DNA of 64,000 nucleotides from NCBI RefSeq assembly GCF_014705615.1, contig NZ_JACXJA010000050.1, forward strand, positions 1 through 64,000. Direction: 5' to 3'. Below, piece by piece: positions 33,316 through 42,793 of this stretch. The translations under genes and the position numbers were made by a program. Each line of letters starts with the position of its first letter. The stretch's first letter is position 1. The notes beneath the pieces are model-generated. The model was not told the DNA's origin, ran no database searches, and saw only the letters and a program-made list of their open reading frames with translations. Source of the stretch: Paenibacillus oceani (GTDB taxonomy: Bacteria > Bacillota > Bacilli > Paenibacillales > NBRC-103111).

Positions 33316-34455
33316 TTACAGCAAGCCCGACCAGATAACGGCTTTCGTTCCGATGACCGATTCGGGGGCCCATTGAATCCCGGTCGGTACGATAAATACG
33401 GCTACGAACCGCTCCTCCGGGTCGACCTTGATACCGCACCGGCCAAAGCCCTCGTGTCCGTACGTTCCCGGCGTCTCGATCGTAGGCGTGGTCAGGAATA
33501 AGCCGAGCCCGAACTGGTAGTCGGTAACATTACTTCCCCATACGTGGGTTTTGACTCCGGACAGCTTATTCTTGGTCATCGCTTCGACCGATTTCCGGCT
33601 CAGGATGCGGACACCGCCGAACGTTCCGCCGTCCAGCATCATTTGTCCGAGCTTCCACATATCCTCGAGCGTCGAATACAAGCCGCCTCCGGCTGGGGGA
33701 GGACCGTCCGCGCGTTCTTCGCTCCACTCCAGCTCCTCGACCTGCCAGTCGCTCGTCACGCATACTTCATCGCGCAAATGGACCGGCACCTTGAAAAACG
33801 TCCGCGTCATGCCGAGCGGCTCTATGATGTGCTGGAGTATGTATTGCTCGTACGGGATGCCCGACACTTTGGCGATGATCTCGCCCAAAATGGCGTAGCC
33901 GCAGCTGGAGTAGGCGTATTGTTCGCCTGGCTTGAAGGAGAGCGGGCCCGAGATCGCATTCGTAACCCAATCGTCATACCCCTTCAAACCGCCGAACCAG
34001 GCGGTCGGATACGGCTCCATCATGCAGCCGGGGTCCGGATATACGCCCGATGTATGCGTAAGCAGGTGAAACACGGTAATCGACCGGTGCAGCGGCGTAT
34101 CGAACGGCTTCAGCACGGTGGACACCGCTTGTTCCAAATACAGCTTGCCTTCCTCGATCAGTTGCATGACGGCGACCGCGGTGAAAAACTTGGTGACCGA
34201 ATACGTCTTGCGGATGCTGTCCGGCATCAAGTCCGGGCCGCCTTCCCGGTAAGTCAGCTTGCCCATCGCCCGGTGCGCGAAAATACGCCCGTCTCGCGCC
34301 AGCAAATAGCTGCCGCATTGCAGCTTATTTTGACTGATCAAGTCCGACAAATGCTCGTCGAGCCTGGCTAACCGCGCCGGATCGTAGGCGGCTTGTTCAG
34401 GAGTCGCGTCTGTCCGTCCGTCATGGTACAGCGGCACTTCCGTTTCTCGGATCAT
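33316..34455 (-). CDS. Beta-lactamase/class C-type serine hydrolase 2
   Basis: The protein has 379 residues from the ATG at 34455, with GAGGAA upstream. The S-x-x-K is SVTK (TYSVTKFF), Tyr is in YAYSSCGYA, and YGHEGFGRCG replaces the KTG. It lacks a signal peptide. It is the first gene of the operon and a paralogue of the 32135-33283 protein, with shared ends (PESVIGTKAVIWSGLL against PESIIHPSNIIWSGLR). Two such hydrolases before an exporter could modify or inactivate the exported compound, or process it (inference). Confidence 0.87.
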   Translation of the reverse strand: MIRETEVPLYHDGRTDATPEQAAYDPARLARLDEHLSDLISQNKLQCGSYLLARDGRIFAHRAMGKLTYREGGPDLMPDSIRKTYSVTKFFTAVAVMQLIEEGKLYLEQAVSTVLKPFDTPLHRSITVFHLLTHTSGVYPDPGCMMEPYPTAWFGGLKGYDDWVTNAISGPLSFKPGEQYAYSSCGYAILGEIIAKVSGIPYEQYILQHIIEPLGMTRTFFKVPVHLRDEVCVTSDWQVEELEWSEERADGPPPAGGGLYSTLEDMWKLGQMMLDGGTFGGVRILSRKSVEAMTKNKLSGVKTHVWGSNVTDYQFGLGLFLTTPTIETPGTYGHEGFGRCGIKVDPEERFVAVFIVPTGIQWAPESVIGTKAVIWSGLL

Positions 34456-34791
34456 ACCGATTCCTCGCTTCCCAAATATAGAATTGATTCCTGAAATGAC
34501 CAGATGTTCATCCATTATATGACAGAACGTACGTTCCGTCTATGGGGTGTTTTAGTTTATCCGTTTTTTCCGAAATGGCAAGGACTACAAGAAAAACCGT
34601 CCCGGGAAAAACCTGTCCGGGGAACAGCTTGAAGTGGTAGCCGACAGTTTGTAACCCCGCACCCCAAGCTCCCCTCCAGCCTGTTCTGTAAAAAGTGGTT
34701 GAAACGAATGGTTAGAGGCGATATAATTCTATTGCATGCATTATATATAATATATAAAAGTTAGTGCGATACGAAAGGAGCGAATAAACGG
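34456..34791. other. Intergenic divergent region
   Basis: It holds the upstream region of the hydrolase/exporter operon and the promoter of the oxidoreductase operon (34699-34727). An imperfect repeat around CCGTCCCGGGAAAAACCTGTCCGGGG (about 34600-34623) is noticeable. No gene was seen. Confidence 0.5.
34699..34727 (+). promoter_or_regulatory. SigA-type promoter of the dehydrogenase operon
   Basis: TTGAAA at 34699-34704 and TATAAT at 34722-34727 are 17 nt apart. An A+T-rich tract (TTATATATAATATATAA) follows before the ribosome binding site. Confidence 0.75.
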
Positions 34792-35793
34792 ATGAGCAAA
34801 GTGAGAGTGGGGATTATCGGGCTGGGCAGCTGGGGCAGCTGTCATTTGGAAGCGTTTCATGCGATGCCGCAGGTGGAGGTCGTCGCGTTATGCGACCGTA
34901 ACGGGGAGCGGGTAAAGGAACTGGGCGACAAATATTCCGTGCCGAACGTGTACACGAAAAGCGAAGAGCTGCTGGAGCGTACGGACATCGATCTGGTCAG
35001 CATCGCGACGTTCGAGCACGAGCATTGCGGTCCTGCGGTCGCGGCGCTGCAGTCGGGCAAGCACGTGCTGGTCGAGAAGCCGGTGTCCACCAAGCTGGAG
35101 GAGGCGGCGGAGATGGCTGCGGCCGCGGAGCGTAACGGCAAATTTATATTCGCCGGGCATCTGCTCCGGTTCGAGCCGCGTTACGCGGATATAAAAAACG
35201 CGATCGTTTCGGGCAGGATCGGCGAGCCGCAGAGTATGTACTTGAAGCGGGGCCGGACGAAGGGGATGTTCCGCACGTACAAACGGACGCATACCGTGTT
35301 CGAGCTGACGGTGCACGATCTCGATATCGCCATCTGGTATGCGGGCAGCCGGGTCAAAACAGTTAAAGCCTACGGCAAGGCGGTTAACGACGAGGTCGTC
35401 CCGGATATTTTATGGTCTTGTCTCGAGTTCGAGAACGGGACGATGGCGTTTTTGCACAGCAACTGGATGACGCCGGACGAAGCGGGCATCGTGATGAACG
35501 ACGCGGCGGAAGTGATCGGATTGAACGGGACGGCCCAATTTGCCAACAGCGGCTCCAATTTGCAGCTGTGGGACGGGGCGGGACGGACGTCGCCGGACTA
35601 TTTTATTCACCATACGCTGAACGGGAGCGCATTCGGTGTGCTGAGGGAGCAGCTTACTTATATATGCAATTGCGTGGCGGCCGGCACGAAGCCCGAGTAT
35701 ACGTCGTTCGACGATGCGGTGCACGGGATCGCGGTAGCCGAGGCGATAATCCGTTCGTGCGCAAGCGGCCAGGAGGAATATCCGCAAGCTTAG
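34792..35793 (+). CDS. Gfo/Idh/MocA family oxidoreductase
   Basis: The protein has 333 residues. The N-terminal Rossmann fold shows VGIIGLGSWGSCHLEAF and VALCDRNGERVKELGDKY. The signature EKPVSTKLEEA carries the catalytic Lys, and the C-terminal sheet domain includes GRTKGMFRTYKRTHTVFELTVHDLDIAIWY with the HDLD motif. Members oxidise or isomerise sugars and inositols with NAD(P). GAAAGGAGCG precedes the ATG. It is co-transcribed with the short-chain dehydrogenase 46 nt downstream, so the pair may run consecutive steps on one sugar acid. The substrate is unknown. Confidence 0.9.
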   Translation: MSKVRVGIIGLGSWGSCHLEAFHAMPQVEVVALCDRNGERVKELGDKYSVPNVYTKSEELLERTDIDLVSIATFEHEHCGPAVAALQSGKHVLVEKPVSTKLEEAAEMAAAAERNGKFIFAGHLLRFEPRYADIKNAIVSGRIGEPQSMYLKRGRTKGMFRTYKRTHTVFELTVHDLDIAIWYAGSRVKTVKAYGKAVNDEVVPDILWSCLEFENGTMAFLHSNWMTPDEAGIVMNDAAEVIGLNGTAQFANSGSNLQLWDGAGRTSPDYFIHHTLNGSAFGVLREQLTYICNCVAAGTKPEYTSFDDAVHGIAVAEAIIRSCASGQEEYPQA

Positions 35794-35839
35794 CCGCGGC
35801 CGGCAAGCGGCAGGAAGCAAGAGCAGAGGAGGAGAACCC

Positions 35840-36613
35840 GTGAGACTGCGAGAGAAAGTATGTCTGATCACCGGTGCGGGGTCCGGCATCGGACAAAGTA
35901 CGGCGCTGCTGTTCGCCGCCGAGGGAGCGGAGATTGTCGTAAACGATCTGGATGCCGACAAAGGCGCCGAGACGGTGAGACGGATCGGGGAAGCGGGCGG
36001 AACGGCCGTGTTTCTGCAGGCGGACGTCACGAATCCGGAGGAAGTCCGGCTGATGGCGGAGCGGGCGCTGGAGCGGTTCGGCCGGATCGACGTGTTGTTC
36101 AACAACGCGGGGATCAGCGGCGTCGGCCGATTGCACGAGATCGAACCGGACGTCTGGGACCGGATCATGAGCATCAATATTAAAGGCGTCTATTTGCCCA
36201 GCAAATATATAGTCCCCCATATGATGGAACGAAAGCGGGGAGCGATCATCAACATGTCGTCCTGCGTGGCCGAGATCGGACTTGCGCGCCGGGCTTCCTA
36301 TGCCGCGACGAAGGGGGCGGTGCTTGCGCTGACCAAATCGATGCAGGTCGACTACGCCCCGTTCGGTATCCGGGTGAACGCTCTGCTGCCCGGGACGATT
36401 TTCACCCCCTTCGTGGAGCAGTATTTGCACAGGTCGTACGACGACCCCGAGGAGGCGATCGCCTCCATCAAGAAACGTCAGCTGAGCGAAGAGCTCGGGC
36501 TGCCCGAAGATGTCGCCAAAGCCGCCTTGTTCCTGGCCTCCGACGAGTCTTCCTTTGTGATGGGGGCGCCGCTTTATGTGGACGGCGGGGTCGTCTTCGG
36601 CAAAAACGCCTGA
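35840..36613 (+). CDS. Short-chain dehydrogenase/reductase
   Basis: The protein has 257 residues, starting at a GTG with GAGGAGG upstream. The NAD(P)-binding motif is TGAGSGIG, with NNAG at about residue 88, the catalytic Ser in INMSSC, and Y-x-x-x-K as YAATK. The Asp after the second strand (VNDLD) suggests NAD preference. The C-terminus GAPLYVDGGVVFG is typical of classical SDRs. It forms an operon with the Gfo/Idh/MocA gene. Confidence 0.92.
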   Translation: MRLREKVCLITGAGSGIGQSTALLFAAEGAEIVVNDLDADKGAETVRRIGEAGGTAVFLQADVTNPEEVRLMAERALERFGRIDVLFNNAGISGVGRLHEIEPDVWDRIMSINIKGVYLPSKYIVPHMMERKRGAIINMSSCVAEIGLARRASYAATKGAVLALTKSMQVDYAPFGIRVNALLPGTIFTPFVEQYLHRSYDDPEEAIASIKKRQLSEELGLPEDVAKAALFLASDESSFVMGAPLYVDGGVVFGKNA

Positions 36614-36717
36614 GTTTGTTTTTCCCATGCCGCTTGATAATTAGCCGGCAGCTTTTTGGCTTGCGATTCAAAGGTGATCATTTCCTTAGTCATGTCGCTG
36701 CCGGTGACCAGATTCAT
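36574..36717 (-). pseudogene. Truncated DUF1048-like fragment
   Basis: A 47-codon frame starts at the ATG at 36717 with AGAGGAGA upstream. It reads MNLVTGSDMTKEM and then SQAKKLPANYQAAWEK, which resembles the start of DUF1048 proteins (short helical proteins next to PadR regulators). After about residue 35 the frame runs into the 3' end of the dehydrogenase gene and loses similarity. The rest of the gene is missing, so this is a remnant. It lies at the edge of the A+T-richer block. Confidence 0.4.
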
Positions 36718-36851
36718 CCAATCTCCTCTGTGCTGTACAAAAATGCTGGAAAAACCCCCGTTTTTCAGCAAAAATCCTGTATCACCCTGTTACGGTCTCA
36801 TGCCATAATGACAGTGAAATTTACTCTTCATACATGGAAAGGATTGATTTC

Positions 36852-38447
36852 ATGAGAATCGAAAACGCTTTAATACGTGCGCTGGCCGTAACAGTCGTAT
36901 TACTACTGTTTGTGAGCGTTCCTGCATGGGCAGACAAGACTGCCGCTACTGGATCTGTGATTGTTTACGATGATATTGTTGGCATGACACACAGCACCGA
37001 TTACACACTAACGGTTGACAGCATTCCCATCACGGTGGAGGCCTTTCAGGATGTACACATTGCCCGATTTGCCTTTTCAGGCAGCGTCGATATCGCAATA
37101 ACCGTTGATGACCCAATCATAGACTTCAATATTAGTCCTCACAGCTTGTCGCTGACAGGAACAGCAACTGCCAACCAGTTAACCTTCACACTTACGGAAC
37201 CAAGCAAACTGATTGTGACGATCAACGACGGTGACAAATTGTTTCTCTTTGCCGATCCACCTGAATCTAGTCCGCCCACCTTGTGCAGCCCCGATGTTAT
37301 CAATATTATGGACTATGATGTCGATGCCACCGGAACTGTGAATGAACAGGCCAAGATTCAACAAGCGCTTAACGATGTAGCCGCGCTAAGTAATGGAGGA
37401 GTGCTGTATTTTCCAAGCGGGACCTATAAAACAGGCACCCTCATCGTCGGCAGCAACACCCATATTTATCTGGAAAGCGGTGCATTGATTCAAGGATCTT
37501 ACTGGGAGAGCGGTACTTACACAGACAAACTGCCGCTTAGCGGTGGTCAACAGACGACAGTGTCCGGACTGTTGTCAATCATTGAGGAAGCGCATGTGAC
37601 AATCAGCGGTCGAGGGATCATTGATGCAGATGGCAAGAACCATCGTGCAGCCAGCGTGGGCGGCGGACGGCTCATTTTTGCTGTTCAAAGTGAGCACATT
37701 CATATTGAGGATATTATGATACGAGATTCCATTTCATGGAACACACATGTTTACCACTCCGATCATATTTCAATTGAAAATGTAAAGGTAGTGAATAGTC
37801 CTGACAATCTGACCACAGACGGCATTGATATTGACAACTCCCGCGATGTGATGGTGGATCGCGTATTTGTCTACACTGGAGATGATTCGGTTGTGATCAA
37901 ATCAGGTCGATGGTACATCCTCCCCCGTATTCCTAACCGGGATGTGTATAACGTGACAGTGCAAAACTCCGTGCTTTGGTCAAAAGCAGCCGGTGGTATG
38001 AAGGTGGGGACGGAAACAGAAGCAACATCAATGCAGGGCATCCGATTTGAAAATAATGACATCATTTATGCGGATATTCCCCTGGGATTATTTGTTCATG
38101 ATGGAACCACCCTTTCGGATGTAACGGTCATCGATACCCGTGTAGAAGAGATTAACCCCGTGCAGTTCTATTCCCACAGCAAGCGTCAAATGTTCTATTT
38201 CCAAATCAGAAAAAGGAGCGAAAATTCTCCGGCAGGTATCATCCGTGACATTTATATCGAAAACTTTCAATCGGCTAATTATGGCACAGGCAATGCTTAT
38301 TTTATGGGGTTTGACAATACCCATCGCGTTTCCGACATTACATTTAAGGATTTGACGATAGAAGGCATCCCTCGCACAAGCTTGATCGACGCCCGCATCA
38401 ACACGAATGCATTCGTCGACAACGTTGTGTTTCTTGTATCCGATTGA
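36852..38447 (+). CDS. Secreted GH28-like right-handed beta-helix glycosidase
   Basis: The protein has 531 residues. The ATG at 36852 is chosen because GGAAAGGA lies just upstream; an ATG at 36834 overlaps the site. A signal peptide ends at about VPAWA. Residues about 30-145 form a beta-sandwich-like domain. About 145-531 form a parallel beta-helix with polygalacturonase landmarks: VLYFPSGTYKTGTL, GRGIIDADGKNH, NLTTDGIDID and TGDDSVVIKSG, which supply the catalytic Asp set. The usual GHG motif is replaced by GGMKVGTE, so the substrate may not be homogalacturonan. Its neighbours suggest uptake and use of a plant polysaccharide. Confidence 0.82.
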   Translation: MRIENALIRALAVTVVLLLFVSVPAWADKTAATGSVIVYDDIVGMTHSTDYTLTVDSIPITVEAFQDVHIARFAFSGSVDIAITVDDPIIDFNISPHSLSLTGTATANQLTFTLTEPSKLIVTINDGDKLFLFADPPESSPPTLCSPDVINIMDYDVDATGTVNEQAKIQQALNDVAALSNGGVLYFPSGTYKTGTLIVGSNTHIYLESGALIQGSYWESGTYTDKLPLSGGQQTTVSGLLSIIEEAHVTISGRGIIDADGKNHRAASVGGGRLIFAVQSEHIHIEDIMIRDSISWNTHVYHSDHISIENVKVVNSPDNLTTDGIDIDNSRDVMVDRVFVYTGDDSVVIKSGRWYILPRIPNRDVYNVTVQNSVLWSKAAGGMKVGTETEATSMQGIRFENNDIIYADIPLGLFVHDGTTLSDVTVIDTRVEEINPVQFYSHSKRQMFYFQIRKRSENSPAGIIRDIYIENFQSANYGTGNAYFMGFDNTHRVSDITFKDLTIEGIPRTSLIDARINTNAFVDNVVFLVSD

Positions 38448-38490
38448 TCGGTTTTACGCTTTATCACATAAATGAACCGTAATAATATAT

Positions 38491-38542
38491 GGCATTTCGC
38501 TCCGATAGCCACGCGTGGCAGTGAAGCGGAATGCCTTTTTGT
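38491..38542 (+). terminator. Terminator of the GH28-like gene
   Basis: GGCATTTCGCT pairs with AGCGGAATGCC, with an inner CCACGCGTGG hairpin, followed by TTTTTG. Confidence 0.75.
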
Positions 38543-38571
38543 TTTGATGGGTGCAGGTACTTACAAATTGA

Positions 38572-38614
38572 ATAAATAACCTTCCAAACCACAATAAAGT
38601 GGGATTGGAAGGTT
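38572..38614 (-). terminator. Terminator of the beta-helix lipoprotein gene
   Basis: On the minus strand AACCTTCCAA pairs perfectly with TTGGAAGGTT, followed by ATTTATT. It lies 86 nt after the stop at 38700. Confidence 0.7.
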
Positions 38615-38699
38615 CGCTTTAGTTCAAATTCAGATTAAGCATGGGAGAAGCTGACTATGGAAGACTTTTTCCTAATGATAATGACTGAAACCTTTGATT

Positions 38700-40097
38700 T
38701 TAGTATGTATCGTTTTGAAATACGTTGCTCGACATCACATGTTTGAAATGCATGCTTCCTCCAGACCTGACGATAAAATCGTCTCCTGACCCATAGGATA
38801 CGCATCCGTCCAACCACATTTCCCCATCCGTCATGAAATCTGCGTTTCTCGTTTCAAGTATGGATGTCGATCCATAGGCCGCACTTCCGATAATCCACGA
38901 TTTGCTTCCGTTGATGTCAGCAATATTGTAGCCTTCGTTGCCGTAATACAATCCGTTTACTCGAATTATGATGCCGCCGTCATGCTGTGTGCTTCCGTTA
39001 TTAATACTGTCCTTGTCTCCATCAATACCGTTATGCCGACCGATGCAATTCACTTCCAGCACTCGTGGCACAATGTCATTTTTAACGTGGTAGTTAAATC
39101 CGTCTTTATGATTTCTCGAAGCGATACAATTTTGCAGAAAAACCTCGCTTGCACCGCGAATGGACAAGCCATTGCTGCCAGCTGAGCTTGAATAACGGAA
39201 AGCACAATCCTTAAAATAAACGCGAATATCGTCGGAGGCGGTTTGGTTCGTCACGACAAATGGAGAGCCTCCGTGGAATTCGATCCCTTCAATATAGGCT
39301 GTAATGTTGTTATTAATCAGACCGTTAATGCCCCCGCCATATGCCCGTACGTCTTCGTCAGGCGTTCGGTCGTCTTCCAAGCGAAGCCATATCGTAGATC
39401 CGTCCGAATACCAGCTGCCAGGAGTCTGAGCGACTTCGGCAGGACTTTCTGTGCCGCTGAGTTTCCGACCATCTCCATACTCGTCTCGCAATCCTAGATC
39501 ATAGACTGCTTCAATACCTGCATGGCTAGTGGCTCGATACACATGAGTGTAGGCTGCATCCAACGTCAAATCCAACTCAACGTGAGCCGATGAAATAACT
39601 TTCCCTTTATAGGTAGGCTTAATCACAATATCGCGTGTGGGGCTTACCCTGTTAAAACCTTTGTTCTTTGGATACAAGCCGGGTGCAATATACAGAATAT
39701 CCACATCAGGCTGCTGCAATCCCTTATGAATGGACTGAAATGCCGTTGCCGCGGTCAATCCGTCGTTTAGATCATTTCCTGTATGAATATCCACATAATA
39801 TGTCATCTTATCTGGAGTTGCAGGAGGTGCGAAGCTTTCGATATTAAAATCTGCAGTATAGCCGCCAAAAGGCTGTTTGGTCAATACAATCTCCGGCATC
39901 CACGGGAAATCAGACGGTTTGGCAATCACACCTGGTTCGCGATAATTACTCAGTATGGAAGCGCTTCCTTCCGCTGGCTGCTTCATCATTTGCTGCACCT
40001 CTCCAGTCTGTTCTGCGTCTCTATTTCCAGTATTTGTACAAGCGACTGACAAGAGGAACAAGCTCATAACTACGAGTATTAATACATTCTTCTTCAA
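38700..40097 (-). CDS. Beta-helix repeat lipoprotein
   Basis: The protein has 465 residues. A TTG at 40097 gives a textbook lipoprotein signal (KKNVLILVVMSLFLLSVAC), with AGAAAGGG 7 nt upstream; the longer frame has no site. After the lipobox a linker leads to a right-handed beta-helix domain: YYVDIHTGNDLNDGLTAATAF, VDILYIAPGLYP, and later VFLQNCIASRNHKDGFNYH and NNGSTQHDGGIIIRV. This opening matches DUF1565-type pectate-lyase/polysaccharide-lyase-like helices. It should face outside the cell and bind or cleave a polysaccharide. It is convergent with the GH28-like gene and co-directional with the solute-binding gene. Confidence 0.8.
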   Translation of the reverse strand: MKKNVLILVVMSLFLLSVACTNTGNRDAEQTGEVQQMMKQPAEGSASILSNYREPGVIAKPSDFPWMPEIVLTKQPFGGYTADFNIESFAPPATPDKMTYYVDIHTGNDLNDGLTAATAFQSIHKGLQQPDVDILYIAPGLYPKNKGFNRVSPTRDIVIKPTYKGKVISSAHVELDLTLDAAYTHVYRATSHAGIEAVYDLGLRDEYGDGRKLSGTESPAEVAQTPGSWYSDGSTIWLRLEDDRTPDEDVRAYGGGINGLINNNITAYIEGIEFHGGSPFVVTNQTASDDIRVYFKDCAFRYSSSAGSNGLSIRGASEVFLQNCIASRNHKDGFNYHVKNDIVPRVLEVNCIGRHNGIDGDKDSINNGSTQHDGGIIIRVNGLYYGNEGYNIADINGSKSWIIGSAAYGSTSILETRNADFMTDGEMWLDGCVSYGSGDDFIVRSGGSMHFKHVMSSNVFQNDTY

Positions 40098-40330
40098 AGC
40101 TTTCACCCTTTCTAACTTCTGACCGTTCCAGAATATCATTTGCCCAAGAATCAGGAAGCCCACTCGACATCGAATATTGAAATCAGCCGGAACTTCCGAA
40201 GCTCACGTAGCTTTCACTACACTTCGCTCTTCATTTCCTAGATTCATCCAATTCTTCTCGGTGCAGATAAGCGGACTTTATTGAACACGCACTTATAAGA
40301 TTTGGCGTTGATACTCTTAATAAGATACAG

Positions 40331-40353
40331 AGATGCCCCGTTTCCAGGGCATC
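40331..40353 (-). terminator. Terminator of the solute-binding protein gene
   Basis: On the minus strand GATGCCC pairs with GGGCATC around TGGAAACGG. A weak T-rich stretch follows. Confidence 0.55.
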
Positions 40354-40367
40354 CATGTTGTACTTGC

Positions 40368-41666
40368 TCACTGTTGAGACAACGCTTCGATTCGTTGATT
40401 AACCTCTTCCTCTGCCGTACGGAGCGCTGTGTTCACATCGTAGTCACCGCGCAAGAAGTTGCGGTAATGCGTCCGGATGATGCGCTCCGCATCCACATTA
40501 TATACACTGAAAGCCGGCGTCTCGGCGTTCACACTTCGGAATACCCCGCTGAAGTTTTTGCCCTTCAAGTAGTGGACGTCAGCTCCGAATTGCTCCTGAA
40601 AGACCGAATCACTTAACGGTGAGAAATTGGCGATCTGACGTACTGCTATTTTCTGTACCTCATTGGACGTAAACAGCTCTATCACACGAGCCGCATCTTC
40701 TTTGTGCTTAGTGGTCGATGTCATGCCAATAACGTGCGCATCCACCGTGCTGTATACGTTCGGCTTGTCCGCCGTGCTCGGAAACTGAACGACGTCCCAG
40801 TTCAGCCCTGTCTCAGTCGGCTCCTTCAATAACGGTGCCAGATTGACTCCTGCATACATGGCCACATTGCGATCCTTCATGAACCGGTTATGTCCGCCAC
40901 TATTCACGTCGTTAAAATTCGCTGGCTCGTTATTTGGTATCGAGTAAATTTCCTGTGCTAAGCGAAAAACATCCTGCCACACCGGCGTATTCACCGACGC
41001 ACGTTTTGTCGCGGCATCAACTGGAAGCACGGATCGCTGGTAGGCCAGTTGGAAAACATGGTTGGGGTCAAGTCCGCGATACGTCCTTCCCCCTTCGTGA
41101 CGGCTAACCTCACGTCCTTTATCCATAACTTCTTTCCACGTCATGCCATCCACTGGATAATCGACCCCGAACAAATCGAAAATATCCCGATTGTAGTAAA
41201 TAGCATTAAAATTCAAATTGTACGGGAGCGCATATACTTCATCTGCAGGTGCGAGTGCACGCAGTGCTTCCATTACTTGTGGCTTGAATCGGTTCACATC
41301 GACGCCCAGACGTTTAGCGTATGGTGTAAAGTCCTCAGTTACGCCCAGTTGCGCATACTCACCCAGCAGTACACTGGCAACGGTGTACAAGTCAGGCGTA
41401 TCGCCCGACGCGATTAAATCGGGCATATGCGGACCAGCTGAGCCCTGCCGATTTACGATATGAAGTGTAATGTGCGGGTATTTCTTACGCAATGGGTCCA
41501 GCATGAGGGTCTGCCATTGCTCATCGGACAGCGGCATTTGAGCATACAACGTAAGTTCAACTGGCTGCTGCTCAAGTTCAGTTGATACATCCTCGCCTGA
41601 AGAACATGCAGCCAAACTCTGAGCAAGGAGAGTGAGAGCAATCAGTTTCGAGCATTGTTTAATCAT
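40368..41666 (-). CDS. ABC transporter extracellular solute-binding lipoprotein
   Basis: The protein has 432 residues. The signal MIKQCSKLIALTLLAQ leads to the lipobox SLAAC. Family 1 binding-protein features include DLIASGDTPDLYTV, YALPYNLNFNAIYYNRDIFDLFGVDYP, TWKEVMDKGREVSR and the C-terminal ALRTAEEEVNQRIEAL. It should deliver an oligosaccharide to an ABC importer, but no permease or ATPase genes lie near, so it relies on a distant set. It is divergent from an AraC regulator, which probably controls it. Confidence 0.88.
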   Translation of the reverse strand: MIKQCSKLIALTLLAQSLAACSSGEDVSTELEQQPVELTLYAQMPLSDEQWQTLMLDPLRKKYPHITLHIVNRQGSAGPHMPDLIASGDTPDLYTVASVLLGEYAQLGVTEDFTPYAKRLGVDVNRFKPQVMEALRALAPADEVYALPYNLNFNAIYYNRDIFDLFGVDYPVDGMTWKEVMDKGREVSRHEGGRTYRGLDPNHVFQLAYQRSVLPVDAATKRASVNTPVWQDVFRLAQEIYSIPNNEPANFNDVNSGGHNRFMKDRNVAMYAGVNLAPLLKEPTETGLNWDVVQFPSTADKPNVYSTVDAHVIGMTSTTKHKEDAARVIELFTSNEVQKIAVRQIANFSPLSDSVFQEQFGADVHYLKGKNFSGVFRSVNAETPAFSVYNVDAERIIRTHYRNFLRGDYDVNTALRTAEEEVNQRIEALSQQ

Positions 41667-41878
41667 GATATCTCCTACCTTTCAATGAATTACTTATAAT
41701 GCTATATTAGTATTATGATGTGTACGGGTTGACGGCTGCTATAATATTTTTGCGACAGACAGTCCCTACTTCTATCATTTTTGCAATATTGCTGCGGACA
41801 TCTTGCAACACTTCCAACGGACCGACCGAATTTGTCTCGAAATTTGAGAGCGGTACCATTATAAAAGGGTGTGAACGT

Positions 41879-42730
41879 ATGCAGCCTTCCCCGTACTTGA
41901 TACACAAATGGAAAACCAAAAAACATCATGAGATGCCCGGCCTGCATCTCCATCCTCACTACGAAATTTATTACTTGCTGAGCGGTTGCAAGCAATATTT
42001 TATAAATGGTCGCTCCTACAAGTTAAACCAAGGTGACATCATATTCGTCAACCGCTTCGAACTTCACCAGACGAACAATATTCAATCCGATACGGATCGC
42101 ATTCTGATTTATTTTCAGGAATGTTTTGTGAGGCCCGCACTTGCAGCGCAGTCCTATGAAGTACTGTCTATTCTGTTCCAATCACAGCATTGCGTGCTCT
42201 CACTAAATGTTGAGCAGCAGGCGGTCGTGGAGCAATTGCTCTACGCCATGCTTCGGGAACAAAAAGAAAAACCGCCTGGTCATGAACTCGTCATTCAATC
42301 GATGCTCATCCAAATGATGGTCTACGTGAGCCGGTTGATCGTTCTATACCGGAAATCACAGTCCAATGACGAGGTTTCACAACCGTTTGATCCGAATTTT
42401 GAACGCGTTTCCTCCATTCTGACCTACATTAACGAGCATTATCGGGAGAACATCACCTTGGATCTGCTGACACAACAGTTTTTTCTCAGTCCGTATTACA
42501 TCAGCCGCATGTTTCATAAGTTAACGGGCTATTCTGTCGTACAATACGTGAACCGTGTCCGCATCACACAGGCACAGCGTCAGTTGCGGGAATCTAATGA
42601 CAAAATTACCGATATTTGCACCCAAATCGGATATTCCAACTCCACCCACTTCGGCACCATGTTCCGTAAATACACCGGTACAACGCCTTCTGAATATCGG
42701 AGCCGTTATCGGGAACCGTCTAATTTGTAA
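41879..42730 (+). CDS. AraC family transcriptional regulator
   Basis: The protein has 283 residues from the ATG at 41879 (AAGGGTGT upstream); the frame is open from 41720 but without a site. The N-terminal cupin-type domain contains HLHPHYEIYYLLSGCKQYFINGRSYKLNQGDIIFV, a typical sugar-sensing arrangement. The C-terminal double helix-turn-helix spans about 185-280 (LDLLTQQFFLSPYYISRMFHKLTGYSVVQYV, ITDICTQIGYSNSTHFGTMFRKYTG). It faces away from the solute-binding gene across 212 nt and is the natural regulator of the polysaccharide block. Confidence 0.9.
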   Translation: MQPSPYLIHKWKTKKHHEMPGLHLHPHYEIYYLLSGCKQYFINGRSYKLNQGDIIFVNRFELHQTNNIQSDTDRILIYFQECFVRPALAAQSYEVLSILFQSQHCVLSLNVEQQAVVEQLLYAMLREQKEKPPGHELVIQSMLIQMMVYVSRLIVLYRKSQSNDEVSQPFDPNFERVSSILTYINEHYRENITLDLLTQQFFLSPYYISRMFHKLTGYSVVQYVNRVRITQAQRQLRESNDKITDICTQIGYSNSTHFGTMFRKYTGTTPSEYRSRYREPSNL

Positions 42731-42762
42731 CGGTTGGACGACCCCGGATCAAACGACAAAGA

Positions 42763-42793
42763 GCCTCCCCTGAAAAATGCGGGAAGGTTTTTT
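42763..42793 (+). terminator. Terminator of the AraC gene
   Basis: CCTCCCC pairs with GGGAAGG around TGAAAAATGC, followed by TTTTTT. Confidence 0.75.
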
